NCBI RefSeq assembly: GCF_001571305.1
Contig: NZ_BCTN01000001.1
Span: forward strand, 248,001 to 312,000
Direction: 5' to 3'
Length of the DNA: 64,000 nucleotides
DNA from: Erwinia persicina NBRC 102418
Lineage (GTDB): Bacteria > Pseudomonadota > Gammaproteobacteria > Enterobacterales > Enterobacteriaceae
Shown here: piece after piece, positions 1-8,666 of the stretch
Layout: every line of letters begins with the position of its first letter
Numbering within the stretch: position 1 is the first letter of the stretch
Program-made: the position numbers and the translations under genes
The notes under the pieces: generated by a model
The model's database searches: none
What the model saw: the letters and a program-made list of their open reading frames with translations, nothing else
What the model was told of the DNA's origin: nothing

Positions 1-869
1 CCTCGGCCAGCGGCATTCATTATGTGGATCAGCACACCCGCAATCCGCTGCTGACCACCAGCCGGGGCACCGGAGAGCTGATCCTGGCCTGCCTCGATCG
101 CGGCATTAAAAAAATCATTCTCGGGCTGGGCGGCAGCGCCACCAACGACGGCGGTGCGGGGATGGCGGAGGCGCTGGGTGTCGGCTTTTTCGATCGCCAG
201 GGCAACCGGCTGCCAGCGGGAGGCGGCGGGCTGGGCGCGCTGCATCATATTGATATCACCGCGCTGGACAGCAGGCTGGCCGGTGTCGACATTCAGGTGG
301 CCTGCGATGTGACCAGCCCGCTGTGCGGCCCCGAAGGCGCATCCGCCGTCTTCGGGCCGCAAAAAGGAGCCACCCCGGAGATGGTCGCCCTGCTGGATCG
401 CAACCTGGCACACTACGCGGCAGTTGTGTCACAGCAGTTGGGTAAGGATGTGGCCACCCTGCCCGGCGCAGGTGCCGCTGGCGGCCTGGGGGCCGGACTG
501 ATGGCGTTTACCCCCTGCACGCTGCGTAAAGGAATTGACATTGTTGTCGAGTACAGTGGCCTGAGCGACAAAATGGCCGGCGCCGATTTTTGCTTCACCG
601 GTGAGGGCCGTATTGACAGCCAGACCCGTTTTGGCAAAACGCCTTACGGCGTGGCCCGGATTGCCAGCCAGCATAATGTGCCGGTGATTGCCGTGGCAGG
701 CAGTATTGGCGATGATGTGGCGTCACTCTATGACACAGGTATTGATGCGATTTTCGGTATTATTCCGCACGCGGCGGATATTCATTCGCTGATGCAGGAA
801 GGCCAGCAAAATATGGCGCGCACCTGCGAAAACATTGGCCGTTTAATTAAAAAAACCACTGCAAGCTGA
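1..869 (+). CDS. Glycerate kinase, 3' part (5' end outside window)
   Basis: Phosphorylates D-glycerate with ATP in the cytosol, feeding lower glycolysis. The open frame already runs at base 3 (S-A-S-G-I-H-Y-V before the first GTG at 24), so the gene starts upstream and about 290 of the usual ~380 residues are present. Family blocks visible are NPLLTTSRGTGELI, GLGGSATNDGGAGM, FGPQKGA, GAGAAGGLGAGLMAF and TGEGRIDSQT, as in GarK/GlxK. It lies 72 bases before a pyruvate kinase on the same strand, so glycerate and pyruvate steps are probably co-transcribed. GarK and GlxK cannot be told apart without the N-terminus and the upstream neighbours. Confidence 0.93.
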   Translation, partial: SASGIHYVDQHTRNPLLTTSRGTGELILACLDRGIKKIILGLGGSATNDGGAGMAEALGVGFFDRQGNRLPAGGGGLGALHHIDITALDSRLAGVDIQVACDVTSPLCGPEGASAVFGPQKGATPEMVALLDRNLAHYAAVVSQQLGKDVATLPGAGAAGGLGAGLMAFTPCTLRKGIDIVVEYSGLSDKMAGADFCFTGEGRIDSQTRFGKTPYGVARIASQHNVPVIAVAGSIGDDVASLYDTGIDAIFGIIPHAADIHSLMQEGQQNMARTCENIGRLIKKTTAS

Positions 870-941
870 CTTCACACCCCGCGCCGCCTGATCCGTCAGC
901 GAGCCGGGGCGCTAACATGAAATTTAACCAAGGATGTGATC

Positions 942-2384
942 ATGTCTGAAGTATTAAGACGCACGAAAATTGTTGCCACCTTAGGCCCCGCGACCGATCG
1001 TAACAATAACCTCGAGAAAATAATCCAGGCCGGGGCCAACGTCGTCAGGCTGAATTTCTCTCACGGCTCCGCCGATGACCATATTGCCCGCGCACAGCAG
1101 GTCCGCGATGTCGCCCACCGCCTTGGCCGTCAGGTGGCGATTTTAGGCGATCTTCAGGGGCCGAAGATCCGCGTTTCGACCTTTAAAGAAGGTAAGGCGA
1201 TGCTGACGGTGGGCGAGGTGTTTATCCTCGATGCACAGCTGGAAAAAGGGCTGGGTGATAACCAGCGCGTCGGCATCGACTATAAATCCCTGCCGGGCGA
1301 CGTGGTGCCCGGCGATATCTTACTGCTGGACGACGGCCGCATTCAGCTGCGCGTGCAGCGCGTGGCGGGTAGCGAAATTTTCACCGTGATTACCGTCGGC
1401 GGAGTGTTATCCAATAACAAAGGGGTGAATAAGCTGGGCGGTGGGCTGTCCGCCGATGCCCTGACCGAAAAGGACAAAGCCGATATTCTCACTGCCGCCA
1501 GAATGAACGTCGACTATCTGGCCGTGTCGTTTCCACGCAGCGGGGAAGACCTTCGCCTCACCCGTCGGCTGGCGCGGGAAGCGGGCTGTAAGGCGCTGAT
1601 TGTGGCGAAAGTGGAGCGCGCCGAAGTGGTCGCCAGCGAGGAAAGCATGGATGATATGATCCTCGCCTCGGACGTGATTATGGTGGCGCGCGGCGATCTG
1701 GGCGTCGAAATTGGCGATGCCGCACTGGTCGCGGTGCAGAAACGCCTGATTGCCCGCTCCCGTCAGCTTAACCGCGTGGTGATCACCGCGACCCAGATGA
1801 TGGAGTCGATGATCACCAATCCGATGCCCACCCGCGCAGAGGTGATGGACGTGGCGAACGCCGTTCTCGACGGCACCGATGCCGTTATGCTCTCAGCGGA
1901 AAGCGCCGCAGGCAGCTTCCCGGTAGAGGCGGTAACCGCCATGCATAACGTCTGCCTGGGGGCAGAACGGGTGCCCGGCACGACAACCTCTAAACACCGT
2001 CTGGAGGTTGAGTTCAGCAATATCGAAGAGATGACGGCGATGTCTGCCATGTACGCCGCTAACCACCTGACCGGCGTTAAAGCGGTGATTGCCATGACCG
2101 AGTCGGGACGGACAGCAAGGATGATGTCACGTATCACCTCACCTCTGCCGATCTTCGCCCTCTCCCGCCATCAGGCCACGCTGAATCTCACCGCGATGTA
2201 CCGTGGCGTGACGCCAGTGCTGTTTAACGGTCATGCCGAAGGGGTGCAGTCGGCGCAGGACGCGATTGCCGTGCTGCGAGAGGCAGGTTATCTGAATTCA
2301 GGGGATCTGGTCGTGCTGTCGCAGGGGGACAGCGTCGGGCAGGTTGGCAGCGCGAATACCTGCCGCATCTGTCTTGTTGACTGA
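942..2384 (+). CDS. pyk: Pyruvate kinase, PykA type
   Basis: Converts phosphoenolpyruvate and ADP to pyruvate and ATP. The 480-residue length equals E. coli PykA, and the whole chain follows it: [24 protein letters not shown] at the start, [49 protein letters not shown] with the active-site Thr region, and [16 protein letters not shown] chose ATG 942 over in-frame GTG 936 because AAGGA at 929-933 is well spaced for it. Being next to a glycerate kinase suggests a pathway-dedicated second copy, as in tartrate or glycerate clusters, rather than the housekeeping pykA; that part is inference. Confidence 0.93.
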   Translation: MSEVLRRTKIVATLGPATDRNNNLEKIIQAGANVVRLNFSHGSADDHIARAQQVRDVAHRLGRQVAILGDLQGPKIRVSTFKEGKAMLTVGEVFILDAQLEKGLGDNQRVGIDYKSLPGDVVPGDILLLDDGRIQLRVQRVAGSEIFTVITVGGVLSNNKGVNKLGGGLSADALTEKDKADILTAARMNVDYLAVSFPRSGEDLRLTRRLAREAGCKALIVAKVERAEVVASEESMDDMILASDVIMVARGDLGVEIGDAALVAVQKRLIARSRQLNRVVITATQMMESMITNPMPTRAEVMDVANAVLDGTDAVMLSAESAAGSFPVEAVTAMHNVCLGAERVPGTTTSKHRLEVEFSNIEEMTAMSAMYAANHLTGVKAVIAMTESGRTARMMSRITSPLPIFALSRHQATLNLTAMYRGVTPVLFNGHAEGVQSAQDAIAVLREAGYLNSGDLVVLSQGDSVGQVGSANTCRICLVD

Positions 2385-2392
2385 AAAAGATA

Positions 2393-2419
2393 AGGGCCGA
2401 TCGGAGAAAGATCGGCCCT
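2393..2419 (+). terminator. Hairpin terminator after pyruvate kinase
   Basis: AGGGCCGATC and GATCGGCCCT form a perfect 10-bp stem with a 7-base loop, starting 8 bases after the pyk stop. There is no real T-run behind it, so termination strength is uncertain. A second hairpin follows at 2429. Confidence 0.65.
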
Positions 2420-2428
2420 TCAGGTTCA

Positions 2429-2454
2429 GGCTGGCCGGCTGTTTCGGTCAGCCC
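2429..2454. repeat. Dispersed hairpin repeat, copy 1
   Basis: GGCTGGCC, a 9-base loop (ggctgtttc) and GGTCAGCC, one wobble in the stem. Similar elements with the same CTGTTTC loop core lie at 26073 and 51465. This copy sits between the convergent pyk and gcd genes, where it could stop transcription from both sides. Confidence 0.55.
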
Positions 2455-2468
2455 GCGTGATACAGCGG

Positions 2469-4832
2469 TTATTTCAGACGGTACGCCACCACGGCATCAC
2501 CCGCTTTGGTTCCGAGTGAACCGTGTCCCCCTGCGGCAATCACCACATACTGTTTGTTATCACTGCCCATGTAGGTGGCCGGCGTTGCCTGACCCCCCGC
2601 TGGCAGTTCAGTCTGCCACAGCAGTTCACCGGTGCTGACATCGTATGCGCGGAAGAAGTTATCTGCCGTTGCACCGTGGAACACCACGTCCCCCGCCGTG
2701 GTTAACGGCCCACCGTGTGCCACCATCCCCATCGGGAAGCCTATCGGGAAGCGGCCCGGCAGGAAGCTGGTGTTGAGGTTCTTCGTAGTGCCCACGCGGC
2801 GCAGCCACTCGGTTTTACCGGTTTTCAGATCCACGCCCACCATCCGACCCCACGGCGGTGCAATGCACGGAATGCCCAGGCTGGAGGAGAGCTGCTGGAT
2901 GTGGATTGCGTAATCCCCGTCAAAGTTCTCATTCCAGTACGGCGTACCGTCTTTGGTGAACAGGCGCTGATCCGCATTAGCCGGGGTGCGTTTGATCAGG
3001 TTGTATTTGTACGCCAGACGCACCGGCGAGGCGATGAGGATCTGACGCTCAGGGTCGACCGCCACCGAGCCCCAGTTGAACACGCCAATGTTACCCGGGA
3101 AGATAATCGACCCGGCTTCCGTTGCTGGCGTCCACGGATTGCCGTCATAACGCAGTGACTTAAAGTCGATGCGGCAGGCCATCTGGTCAAACGGGGTCAG
3201 CCCCCACATCGCTTTTTCGGTCAGCGGTGCCGGAATAAAGTTCAGCGCGGAAACCGGCTGCGTCGGGGCGTATTGCTCACCGCTGATACCCTGCGTAGAG
3301 ACGTCCACCTGGTTAACCGGATAGACCGGCTGCCCGGTCAGACGGTTGAGCACAAACAGGTTGCCGGTTTTGGTCGGCAGGATCACCACCGGCTGTTTCT
3401 GGCCCTGATAGTCGATATCCAGCAGCGAAGGCTGCGACGGATTATCGCGATCCCACAGATCATTTTTCGATGACTGGAAGCGCCATTTAAAGCGGCCGGT
3501 TTGCAGATCCAGCGCCACCAGCGTATCGCGGAATTTCTCGGTGTTACTGCTGGCATCACGTCCGATACCGACTTCATCCGGCGAGGCATTGCCAAACGGC
3601 ACATACACCAGGCCATTTTTCAGGTCGGCACTCAGCGTTCCCCAGGCCACAGGCGTGTCCTGCGGGTAGTCCTGGCCAGCGGCAATCGGCTGCGTATTTT
3701 CCGGGTTGGCCGGGTCGAAGTTCCATACCAGCTTACCGGTTATCGCGTCATACGCGCGGATCACGCCGGACGGATTGCCGCTGTTGAAGCCGTTATCCAT
3801 CACTGAGCCGCCCACAATCACCAGGTTACCCGCCACCAGCGGGGCCGCAGTCTGCATCAGCGCATGAGGGCGGACTTTACCCATATTGGCGTGCAGATCC
3901 ACCACGCCATTATCGCCAAAGTCGGCACACAGCTTGCCGGTATCCGCATCCAGGGCGATCAGGTGGGCATCGTTGCTGGCGTTGTAGATGCGCTTGCGAC
4001 ATATCGCAGGCTGGGCTGCCGTCGCCTCCGCCTGCACGCTGCTGCCGTCATAATAGCTCACGCCACGGCAGGTCTGATGCTGCTGCAGGTACGAGGCCTC
4101 TTTCGCTGGCTGATATTTCCACTTCAGCGCGCCCGTTTCCGGGTTCAGCGCATGAACCTCATTGTGCGGGGTACAGAAATAGACCGTGTTGTTCACCTTG
4201 AGCGGCGTCGCTTCAAAGGTGTACTCAGTGGCATCTTTGGCCGCGTCACGCACGTCACCAGTATGGTACGTCCAGGCGACGTCCAGCTGGCTGACGTTGT
4301 CTTTGGTGATCTGCTTCAGGTCGGAGAAACGCAGACCATTGCTGGTGCCGCCGTAGGCCGTCCAGTCCCTGCCCGCCACCTCAGTATCGCTGCTCTGACG
4401 CTGGGTGGTGATGGTACCTGCCTGCGGCAGCGGATCGTAAAACATCATTCCCACCACCAGCGCCACGATCAGGATAACCGTAGTGCCGAGGAACGGATGA
4501 AAGCGGCGTCCCTGCTGGGGGTACAGCGGACGAACCACCCAGGGAAGCGCCAGCCACAGGCCGATGACCCCGATGATGTCGCCTCGGGGGATCCACTGCC
4601 ATTTATCGAAACCGACTTCATAAATCATCCATGCCAGTACCGCCCACATCAGAAGAGCGTACAGAGACAGCGCGATTCTCTTTCTCATCAACAGCAGGAT
4701 GGCCGTCACTAACAGGCCAAGACCCATCAGCACATAAAAAGGTGTTCCGCCGACCAGCAGCAGTTTTGTCCCCATATAGAGCAGCGCAATCCCAACGATT
4801 GCGATGACTATACCGGTTATCTTGTTAAGCAT
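2469..4832 (-). CDS. gcd: PQQ-dependent membrane glucose dehydrogenase
   Basis: Oxidises D-glucose to gluconolactone in the periplasm and passes electrons to ubiquinone. 787 residues, close to the ~796 of E. coli Gcd. The first ~140 residues carry five hydrophobic segments; the rest is the eight-bladed quinoprotein propeller, starting at DWTAYGGTSNGLRFSDLKQIT, with a CTPHNEVHALNPETG blade and a C-terminal GSLGTKAGDAVVAYRLK. The ATG at 4832 has AAGGG upstream. The enzyme needs PQQ; no pqq synthesis gene is in the window, so the cofactor is made elsewhere or taken up. Strong family match. Confidence 0.96.
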   Translation of the reverse strand: MLNKITGIVIAIVGIALLYMGTKLLLVGGTPFYVLMGLGLLVTAILLLMRKRIALSLYALLMWAVLAWMIYEVGFDKWQWIPRGDIIGVIGLWLALPWVVRPLYPQQGRRFHPFLGTTVILIVALVVGMMFYDPLPQAGTITTQRQSSDTEVAGRDWTAYGGTSNGLRFSDLKQITKDNVSQLDVAWTYHTGDVRDAAKDATEYTFEATPLKVNNTVYFCTPHNEVHALNPETGALKWKYQPAKEASYLQQHQTCRGVSYYDGSSVQAEATAAQPAICRKRIYNASNDAHLIALDADTGKLCADFGDNGVVDLHANMGKVRPHALMQTAAPLVAGNLVIVGGSVMDNGFNSGNPSGVIRAYDAITGKLVWNFDPANPENTQPIAAGQDYPQDTPVAWGTLSADLKNGLVYVPFGNASPDEVGIGRDASSNTEKFRDTLVALDLQTGRFKWRFQSSKNDLWDRDNPSQPSLLDIDYQGQKQPVVILPTKTGNLFVLNRLTGQPVYPVNQVDVSTQGISGEQYAPTQPVSALNFIPAPLTEKAMWGLTPFDQMACRIDFKSLRYDGNPWTPATEAGSIIFPGNIGVFNWGSVAVDPERQILIASPVRLAYKYNLIKRTPANADQRLFTKDGTPYWNENFDGDYAIHIQQLSSSLGIPCIAPPWGRMVGVDLKTGKTEWLRRVGTTKNLNTSFLPGRFPIGFPMGMVAHGGPLTTAGDVVFHGATADNFFRAYDVSTGELLWQTELPAGGQATPATYMGSDNKQYVVIAAGGHGSLGTKAGDAVVAYRLK

Positions 4833-5125
4833 TGGTATCCCTTAGTGTTAAAGTGCGTAATTATTAACTGACATATAATTACAACGTACTTACACTAATT
4901 TAACTAAAAAATTCCGATATAAACACAACTTTATTTGAATTGTTATCGGTAACCCCCCTCAGCTTCTGGCGGCATTTTTCTGCGAGCCCTGCCGAAAAGC
5001 GTAGAAAATCTCCCCTTCCCAGGCCGCCTTGCGCCCCGTTTCAGCCAGAGAAAACGTAGGATCCCGATGCATGTGCTTTTACGGGCATTTGAAAGTACGA
5101 AAGGCGGGAACGGCAGTGAAGAGTG
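4833..5125. other. Intergenic region upstream of gcd
   Basis: AT-rich near gcd (4855-4945), then GC-rich. It should contain the gcd promoter, but I could not fix a -10/-35 pair with confidence. No open frame with a ribosome site and no repeat were seen. Confidence 0.4.
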
Positions 5126-5155
5126 AAAAAAAGCCGGTCATCAGATGACCGGCTT
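5126..5155 (-). terminator. Intrinsic terminator of the PTS operon
   Basis: AAGCCGGTCAT, CAG, ATGACCGGCTT is a perfect 11-bp stem with a 3-base loop. On the minus strand it is followed by seven T, a textbook intrinsic terminator 11 bases past the IIC stop. Confidence 0.9.
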
Positions 5156-5165
5156 TGCGGGAAGA

Positions 5166-6425
5166 TTAACGCACAATCAGGCCTAACAGGATGCCGACGG
5201 CACCGAAGTCAGAGTCACTGAAGGTGGTGTTCGCCAGGCCAATACTGCCCAGTACCGGCAGCAGGAACACCGGGATAAAGGTGATCAGCAGACCGTTGGT
5301 GAAGGCACCGAGAATCGCTCCCCGGCGGCCCCCCGTAGCATTACCAAACACCCCGGCGGCAGCACCAACAAAGAAGTGTGGTACCACGCCCGGAATAATC
5401 ACCGTCATGTTCAGCGCATACAGCAGGAACATGCCCAGTACACCGGCCACAAAGCTGCTGAGGAAGCCCACCAGTACCGCATTCGGGGCGTACGGGAACA
5501 CCACCGGGCAGTCGAGCGCCGGTTTGGCATTCGGCACCAGCCGGTCAGAGATCCCCTTAAAGGCCGGGACGATTTCTGCAATCACCATGCGCACGCCCTG
5601 CAGGACGATATAAACACCGGCTGCAAAGGTGATGGACTGCATCAGTGAGAACATAAACCAGTTCTTACCACCGGCATTCATCTCCTTGACCGTTGACGGG
5701 CCCGCGACCAGGCAGGTAAAGATAAAGATGAAGAACATGGTAAAGGCGATGGCCACCGGCGTATCACGCAGGAACAGCAGGCTTTTCGGCACTTCCATAT
5801 CTTCGGTCGATTTCTCTTTGTTACCAAACTTGCTGCCGATCCAGGCGGAAAGCAGCTGAGAAATGGCCGAGAAGTGGCCGAAGGCGACATCGTCTGAGCC
5901 GGTGACCTTCTTCATGTACGGATGAACAATCGCCGGGAAGAAGACCATTGAGACCCCCACCACCAGCGAACCCACGGCAATCAGCGGAACGCCCTTCATA
6001 CCTGCCGTGGCCAGGATCACCGCCACCATCATTGACATAAACAGCGTGTGGTGACCGGTCAGGAAGATATATTTCCACGGGGTGAAACGGGCAATCGCAA
6101 TGTTGATGACCATGGCGAAGAACATGATCATTGCCATTTCGGTACCGAAGCTCTTCTGCGCCACCGCCACAATCGCTTCGTTGTTCGGCACAACGCCCGG
6201 AATGCCAAAGGCATGATGGAAGATAGCCGCAAAGTCACCCAGCGATGACACAATCAGGCCCGCACCGGCACCGAGGATCAGGAAGCCCATGACGGTTTTC
6301 ACCGTCCCTTTGATCACTTCCGTCGCCGGTTTCTTTTGCGCCACCAGGCCAATCAGCGCGATCAGGCCGACCAGAATCGACGGCTCCGATAACACATCAC
6401 TCATTAAAAAACGGAAAAATTCCAT
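5166..6425 (-). CDS. PTS permease IIC, UlaA (ascorbate) family
   Basis: Inner-membrane channel that imports a sugar or sugar acid while it is phosphorylated. 419 residues with about 11 hydrophobic segments. The chain follows the UlaA/SgaT family (LILGAGAGLIVSSLGDF near the start, then FTGHH-type loop TGHHTLFMSMM, later GVVPHFFVGAAAGVFGNATGGRRG). It is the third gene of a IIA-IIB-IIC operon (13 bases after IIB) and ends at a strong terminator. None of the ula catabolic genes is nearby, so the substrate need not be ascorbate. Confidence 0.9.
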   Translation of the reverse strand: MEFFRFLMSDVLSEPSILVGLIALIGLVAQKKPATEVIKGTVKTVMGFLILGAGAGLIVSSLGDFAAIFHHAFGIPGVVPNNEAIVAVAQKSFGTEMAMIMFFAMVINIAIARFTPWKYIFLTGHHTLFMSMMVAVILATAGMKGVPLIAVGSLVVGVSMVFFPAIVHPYMKKVTGSDDVAFGHFSAISQLLSAWIGSKFGNKEKSTEDMEVPKSLLFLRDTPVAIAFTMFFIFIFTCLVAGPSTVKEMNAGGKNWFMFSLMQSITFAAGVYIVLQGVRMVIAEIVPAFKGISDRLVPNAKPALDCPVVFPYAPNAVLVGFLSSFVAGVLGMFLLYALNMTVIIPGVVPHFFVGAAAGVFGNATGGRRGAILGAFTNGLLITFIPVFLLPVLGSIGLANTTFSDSDFGAVGILLGLIVR

Positions 6426-6438
6426 TTTTGGCTCCCTG

Positions 6439-6726
6439 TTATAACGCGCCGAGCTCTGTCAGAGCCGCTGAAATACGCTCTTTCATTGCCACTTTGTCGA
6501 CCATGTTTTTCAGGGAGACAATCTTACCGCCCACCTGCTGGGCGACCAGCTGCTCGGCAATGTCGGAGGTACCGACGAAGATGTCGCTGGCGGTCCCTTT
6601 GGCGGAACCGAGGTCAACATGGTCGACTTCTGCATTCACGCCCAGTTCTTTAACGATGCTCTTAATGCTCATTTCCATCATCAGGCTGGTACCTAAACCA
6701 TTGCCACATACCACGGTAATTTTCAT
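6439..6726 (-). CDS. PTS IIB, UlaB-like phosphocarrier
   Basis: Small cytosolic protein that takes phosphate from IIA and gives it to the incoming substrate. 95 residues; it opens MKITVVCGNGLGTSLMM, with the phosphorylatable Cys7 in the CGNGLGTS loop typical of the ascorbate/galactitol IIB fold. It lies 18 bases after IIA and 13 before IIC, with GAGG upstream of the start. Confidence 0.9.
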   Translation of the reverse strand: MKITVVCGNGLGTSLMMEMSIKSIVKELGVNAEVDHVDLGSAKGTASDIFVGTSDIAEQLVAQQVGGKIVSLKNMVDKVAMKERISAALTELGAL

Positions 6727-6744
6727 ATTGTCCTCTGGAGATTA

Positions 6745-7188
6745 TTAATAACGTGAAATAATGGATAAAATCTGCTCTGGCTGCGTCGCCGCCATCAGCG
6801 ACGCGGTGTCCTCAGGGGTATCGAACAGATGGGCCAGCGCCGTAATAATGCCGATATGGCTGTTACTGTCGGTCGCGGCCAGCACGATCAGCAGATGCAC
6901 CGGGTCGTTACCCTCTGAGTCGAAGTTAACGCCCTCGCGGATCACCGTCAGGCTGACGCCCATTTTGTTCGCGCCGTCTTCCGGACGCGCATGAGGCATA
7001 GCGATGCCGGGGCCAACCACGTAATATGGACCAATGGCCTCATGTGAGCGGTAAATCGCTTCGACATAGCGGGCTTCAATGGTGCCGTTATCACGCAGCG
7101 GCTGGCAGGAAAGTGAGACAGCCTGACGCCAGTCAGCACAGGCAGGGATAATCTGAACAACATCGGCTGTCAGTAATTCTTTAAGCAT
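6745..7188 (-). CDS. PTS IIA, UlaC/mannitol-fructose type
   Basis: First phosphocarrier of the system, phosphorylated by HPr. 147 residues; the block GPGIAMPHARPEDG holds the expected active His66. First gene of the operon, so the promoter lies in 7189-7396, shared with the divergent LacI-type regulator. Confidence 0.9.
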   Translation of the reverse strand: MLKELLTADVVQIIPACADWRQAVSLSCQPLRDNGTIEARYVEAIYRSHEAIGPYYVVGPGIAMPHARPEDGANKMGVSLTVIREGVNFDSEGNDPVHLLIVLAATDSNSHIGIITALAHLFDTPEDTASLMAATQPEQILSIISRY

Positions 7189-7396
7189 TGTTTGTCACCT
7201 CTCTCTAATCGCAGGAGCAGAGTAGTGCCAGAGCAAAGGGAATAATGTGACGGGCATCTAAAAAGATAACGCTAACTGTTATAACTATCATTAATTGTGA
7301 CCGGCCTATCATCTGCCGGAGAATAAGTTGTTGCCGGATGTCGGTATCGGCACACTGCGAAGGTGCCATAAACAGGGTTGTAAAGGAGAAACCAGG
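7189..7396. promoter_or_regulatory. Divergent promoter region, PTS operon / LacI regulator
   Basis: 208 bases between the two start codons. Inverted motifs can be seen around 7267-7290 (GATAAC ... TAACTGTTA ... AACTATC), a reasonable place for the operator of the neighbouring regulator. Two TGTGA half-sites (about 7246 and 7296) are weak Crp candidates because their partner halves are poor. Nothing here is proven. Confidence 0.4.
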
Positions 7397-8587
7397 ATGC
7401 GCAAGCGTCGCGGCAGTGGCCGGGTAACGTTGCAGGATATCGCCGATTATGTCGGTGTCGGGGCCATGACTGTGTCGCGCGTCATGCGGACGCCGGAGCT
7501 GGTTTCTGAAAAAGTCCGCAATAAAGTAGAACAGGCCGTCAGCGTGCTCGGCTACGAAGCCAATACGGAAGCCAGCGCGCTGTCAGCGCAGGGGGTAAAC
7601 CGCGTGACCCTACAGGATGTCGCGCGCCATGCCGGTGTCGGCCCGATGACCGTCTCCCGTGCGCTACGCGATCCAGGCCAGGTCTCTGCGGCCTCGCTGG
7701 AGAAAATCCGCCAGGCCGTGGAGGAACTGGGCTATGTGCCCAATCAGGCCGCGAGCAGTCTGGCCTCCTCGCAGCTGCACACCGTCGCGGTGCTGTATCC
7801 TTTTCAGCACGACCGCGCCAGCACCCGCTTTGTTCAGGCCCTGCAGCAGACGCTGAGTAAGCAGCCCTTCCAGCTGATTATGGCCTGCCACGAATATCAT
7901 CAGTATGGCGAAACGCCGCTGGTGGAAAAACTGCTGCAAAACCGCCCCTCTGCCCTCGTCCTGTTTGGCGCGCAGCTGTCGAAAAAGACCTGTGAGCTGA
8001 TTGAATCCGCCGAACTGGTGACGGTGAACGTCTGCGGCGCGGAACGGTTTTCCGCCGACATCACCCTCGATATTGCCATCAGCGATGCCGCTGAACGTCT
8101 GACCGCCCATCTGCTGGATAAAGGCTATCGCCGTATCGGGTTTATCGGTGCGCAGACAGATAACCGCCTGCACAAACAGCAGCTTAATGGCTGGCACAAA
8201 GCGATGCTGATGCACTATCAGAATGCGGATCTGATGATCACCGTTCCGGATGCGCCAAGCCTGCAGTTTGGCCGCTATGCGCTGGGTCAGTTGTTGCAAA
8301 GCCAGCCGGATCTGGACGCGATTATTTGCAGCCATGAGGAGATCGCCTTCGGCGTGCTGTCTGAGTGCCAGCGCCGGCTGCTGAAGGTGCCTTATGACCT
8401 GGCCGTGGCGTGTCTGGATGGTTCTGACAACTGCGATCACACCTTCCCCGCCCTCACCTCCATGCGCCTCAATTACGAAAAGCTGGGACACCAGGTGGGA
8501 CAGCAGCTGATGGCGATGCTGGATGATGCCCCGTCGCCACAGGAAGAACAGGTCAGATTCAGCCTGGAGCCCGGGGCCAGCAGCTGA
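7397..8587 (+). CDS. LacI/GntR-type repressor with two tandem DNA-binding domains
   Basis: Likely controls the divergent PTS operon. From ATG 7397 (GGAG upstream; an in-frame start at 7328 has no good ribosome site) the protein has 396 residues, about 60 more than usual. The extra length is a second LacI headpiece: residues 10-57 (VTLQDIADYVGVGAMTVSRVMR...LGYEAN) and 70-117 (VTLQDVARHAGVGPMTVSRALR...LGYVPN) align at an exact 60-residue offset. The rest is one periplasmic-binding-like sensor domain, ending with DLAVACLDGSDNCDHTFPALTSMRL as in GntR-like repressors. Both recognition helices look intact. Effector unknown. Confidence 0.9.
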   Translation: MRKRRGSGRVTLQDIADYVGVGAMTVSRVMRTPELVSEKVRNKVEQAVSVLGYEANTEASALSAQGVNRVTLQDVARHAGVGPMTVSRALRDPGQVSAASLEKIRQAVEELGYVPNQAASSLASSQLHTVAVLYPFQHDRASTRFVQALQQTLSKQPFQLIMACHEYHQYGETPLVEKLLQNRPSALVLFGAQLSKKTCELIESAELVTVNVCGAERFSADITLDIAISDAAERLTAHLLDKGYRRIGFIGAQTDNRLHKQQLNGWHKAMLMHYQNADLMITVPDAPSLQFGRYALGQLLQSQPDLDAIICSHEEIAFGVLSECQRRLLKVPYDLAVACLDGSDNCDHTFPALTSMRLNYEKLGHQVGQQLMAMLDDAPSPQEEQVRFSLEPGASS

Positions 8588-8643
8588 GGGGTTTCATGCG
8601 CTATCCTTTTGCTGTTATCTTCAGGTAGTCTGTGAGACAAACG

Positions 8644-8655
8644 TGCAAACGATTC
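8644..8655 (+). promoter_or_regulatory. Possible PurR box before amn
   Basis: TGCAAACGATTC resembles the core of the PurR operator (CGCAAACGTTTNC), with two or three differences. It sits just upstream of the amn ribosome site AAGGAG. A purine control point for a purine enzyme makes sense, but the match is partial. Confidence 0.3.
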
Positions 8656-8666
8656 AAGGAGATACC

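Noticed and set aside
5166..7188. Ascorbate (ula) operon
   Set aside because: IIA, IIB and IIC are UlaC/B/A-like, but ulaD, ulaE, ulaF and ulaG are absent, so only the family, not the substrate, is claimed.
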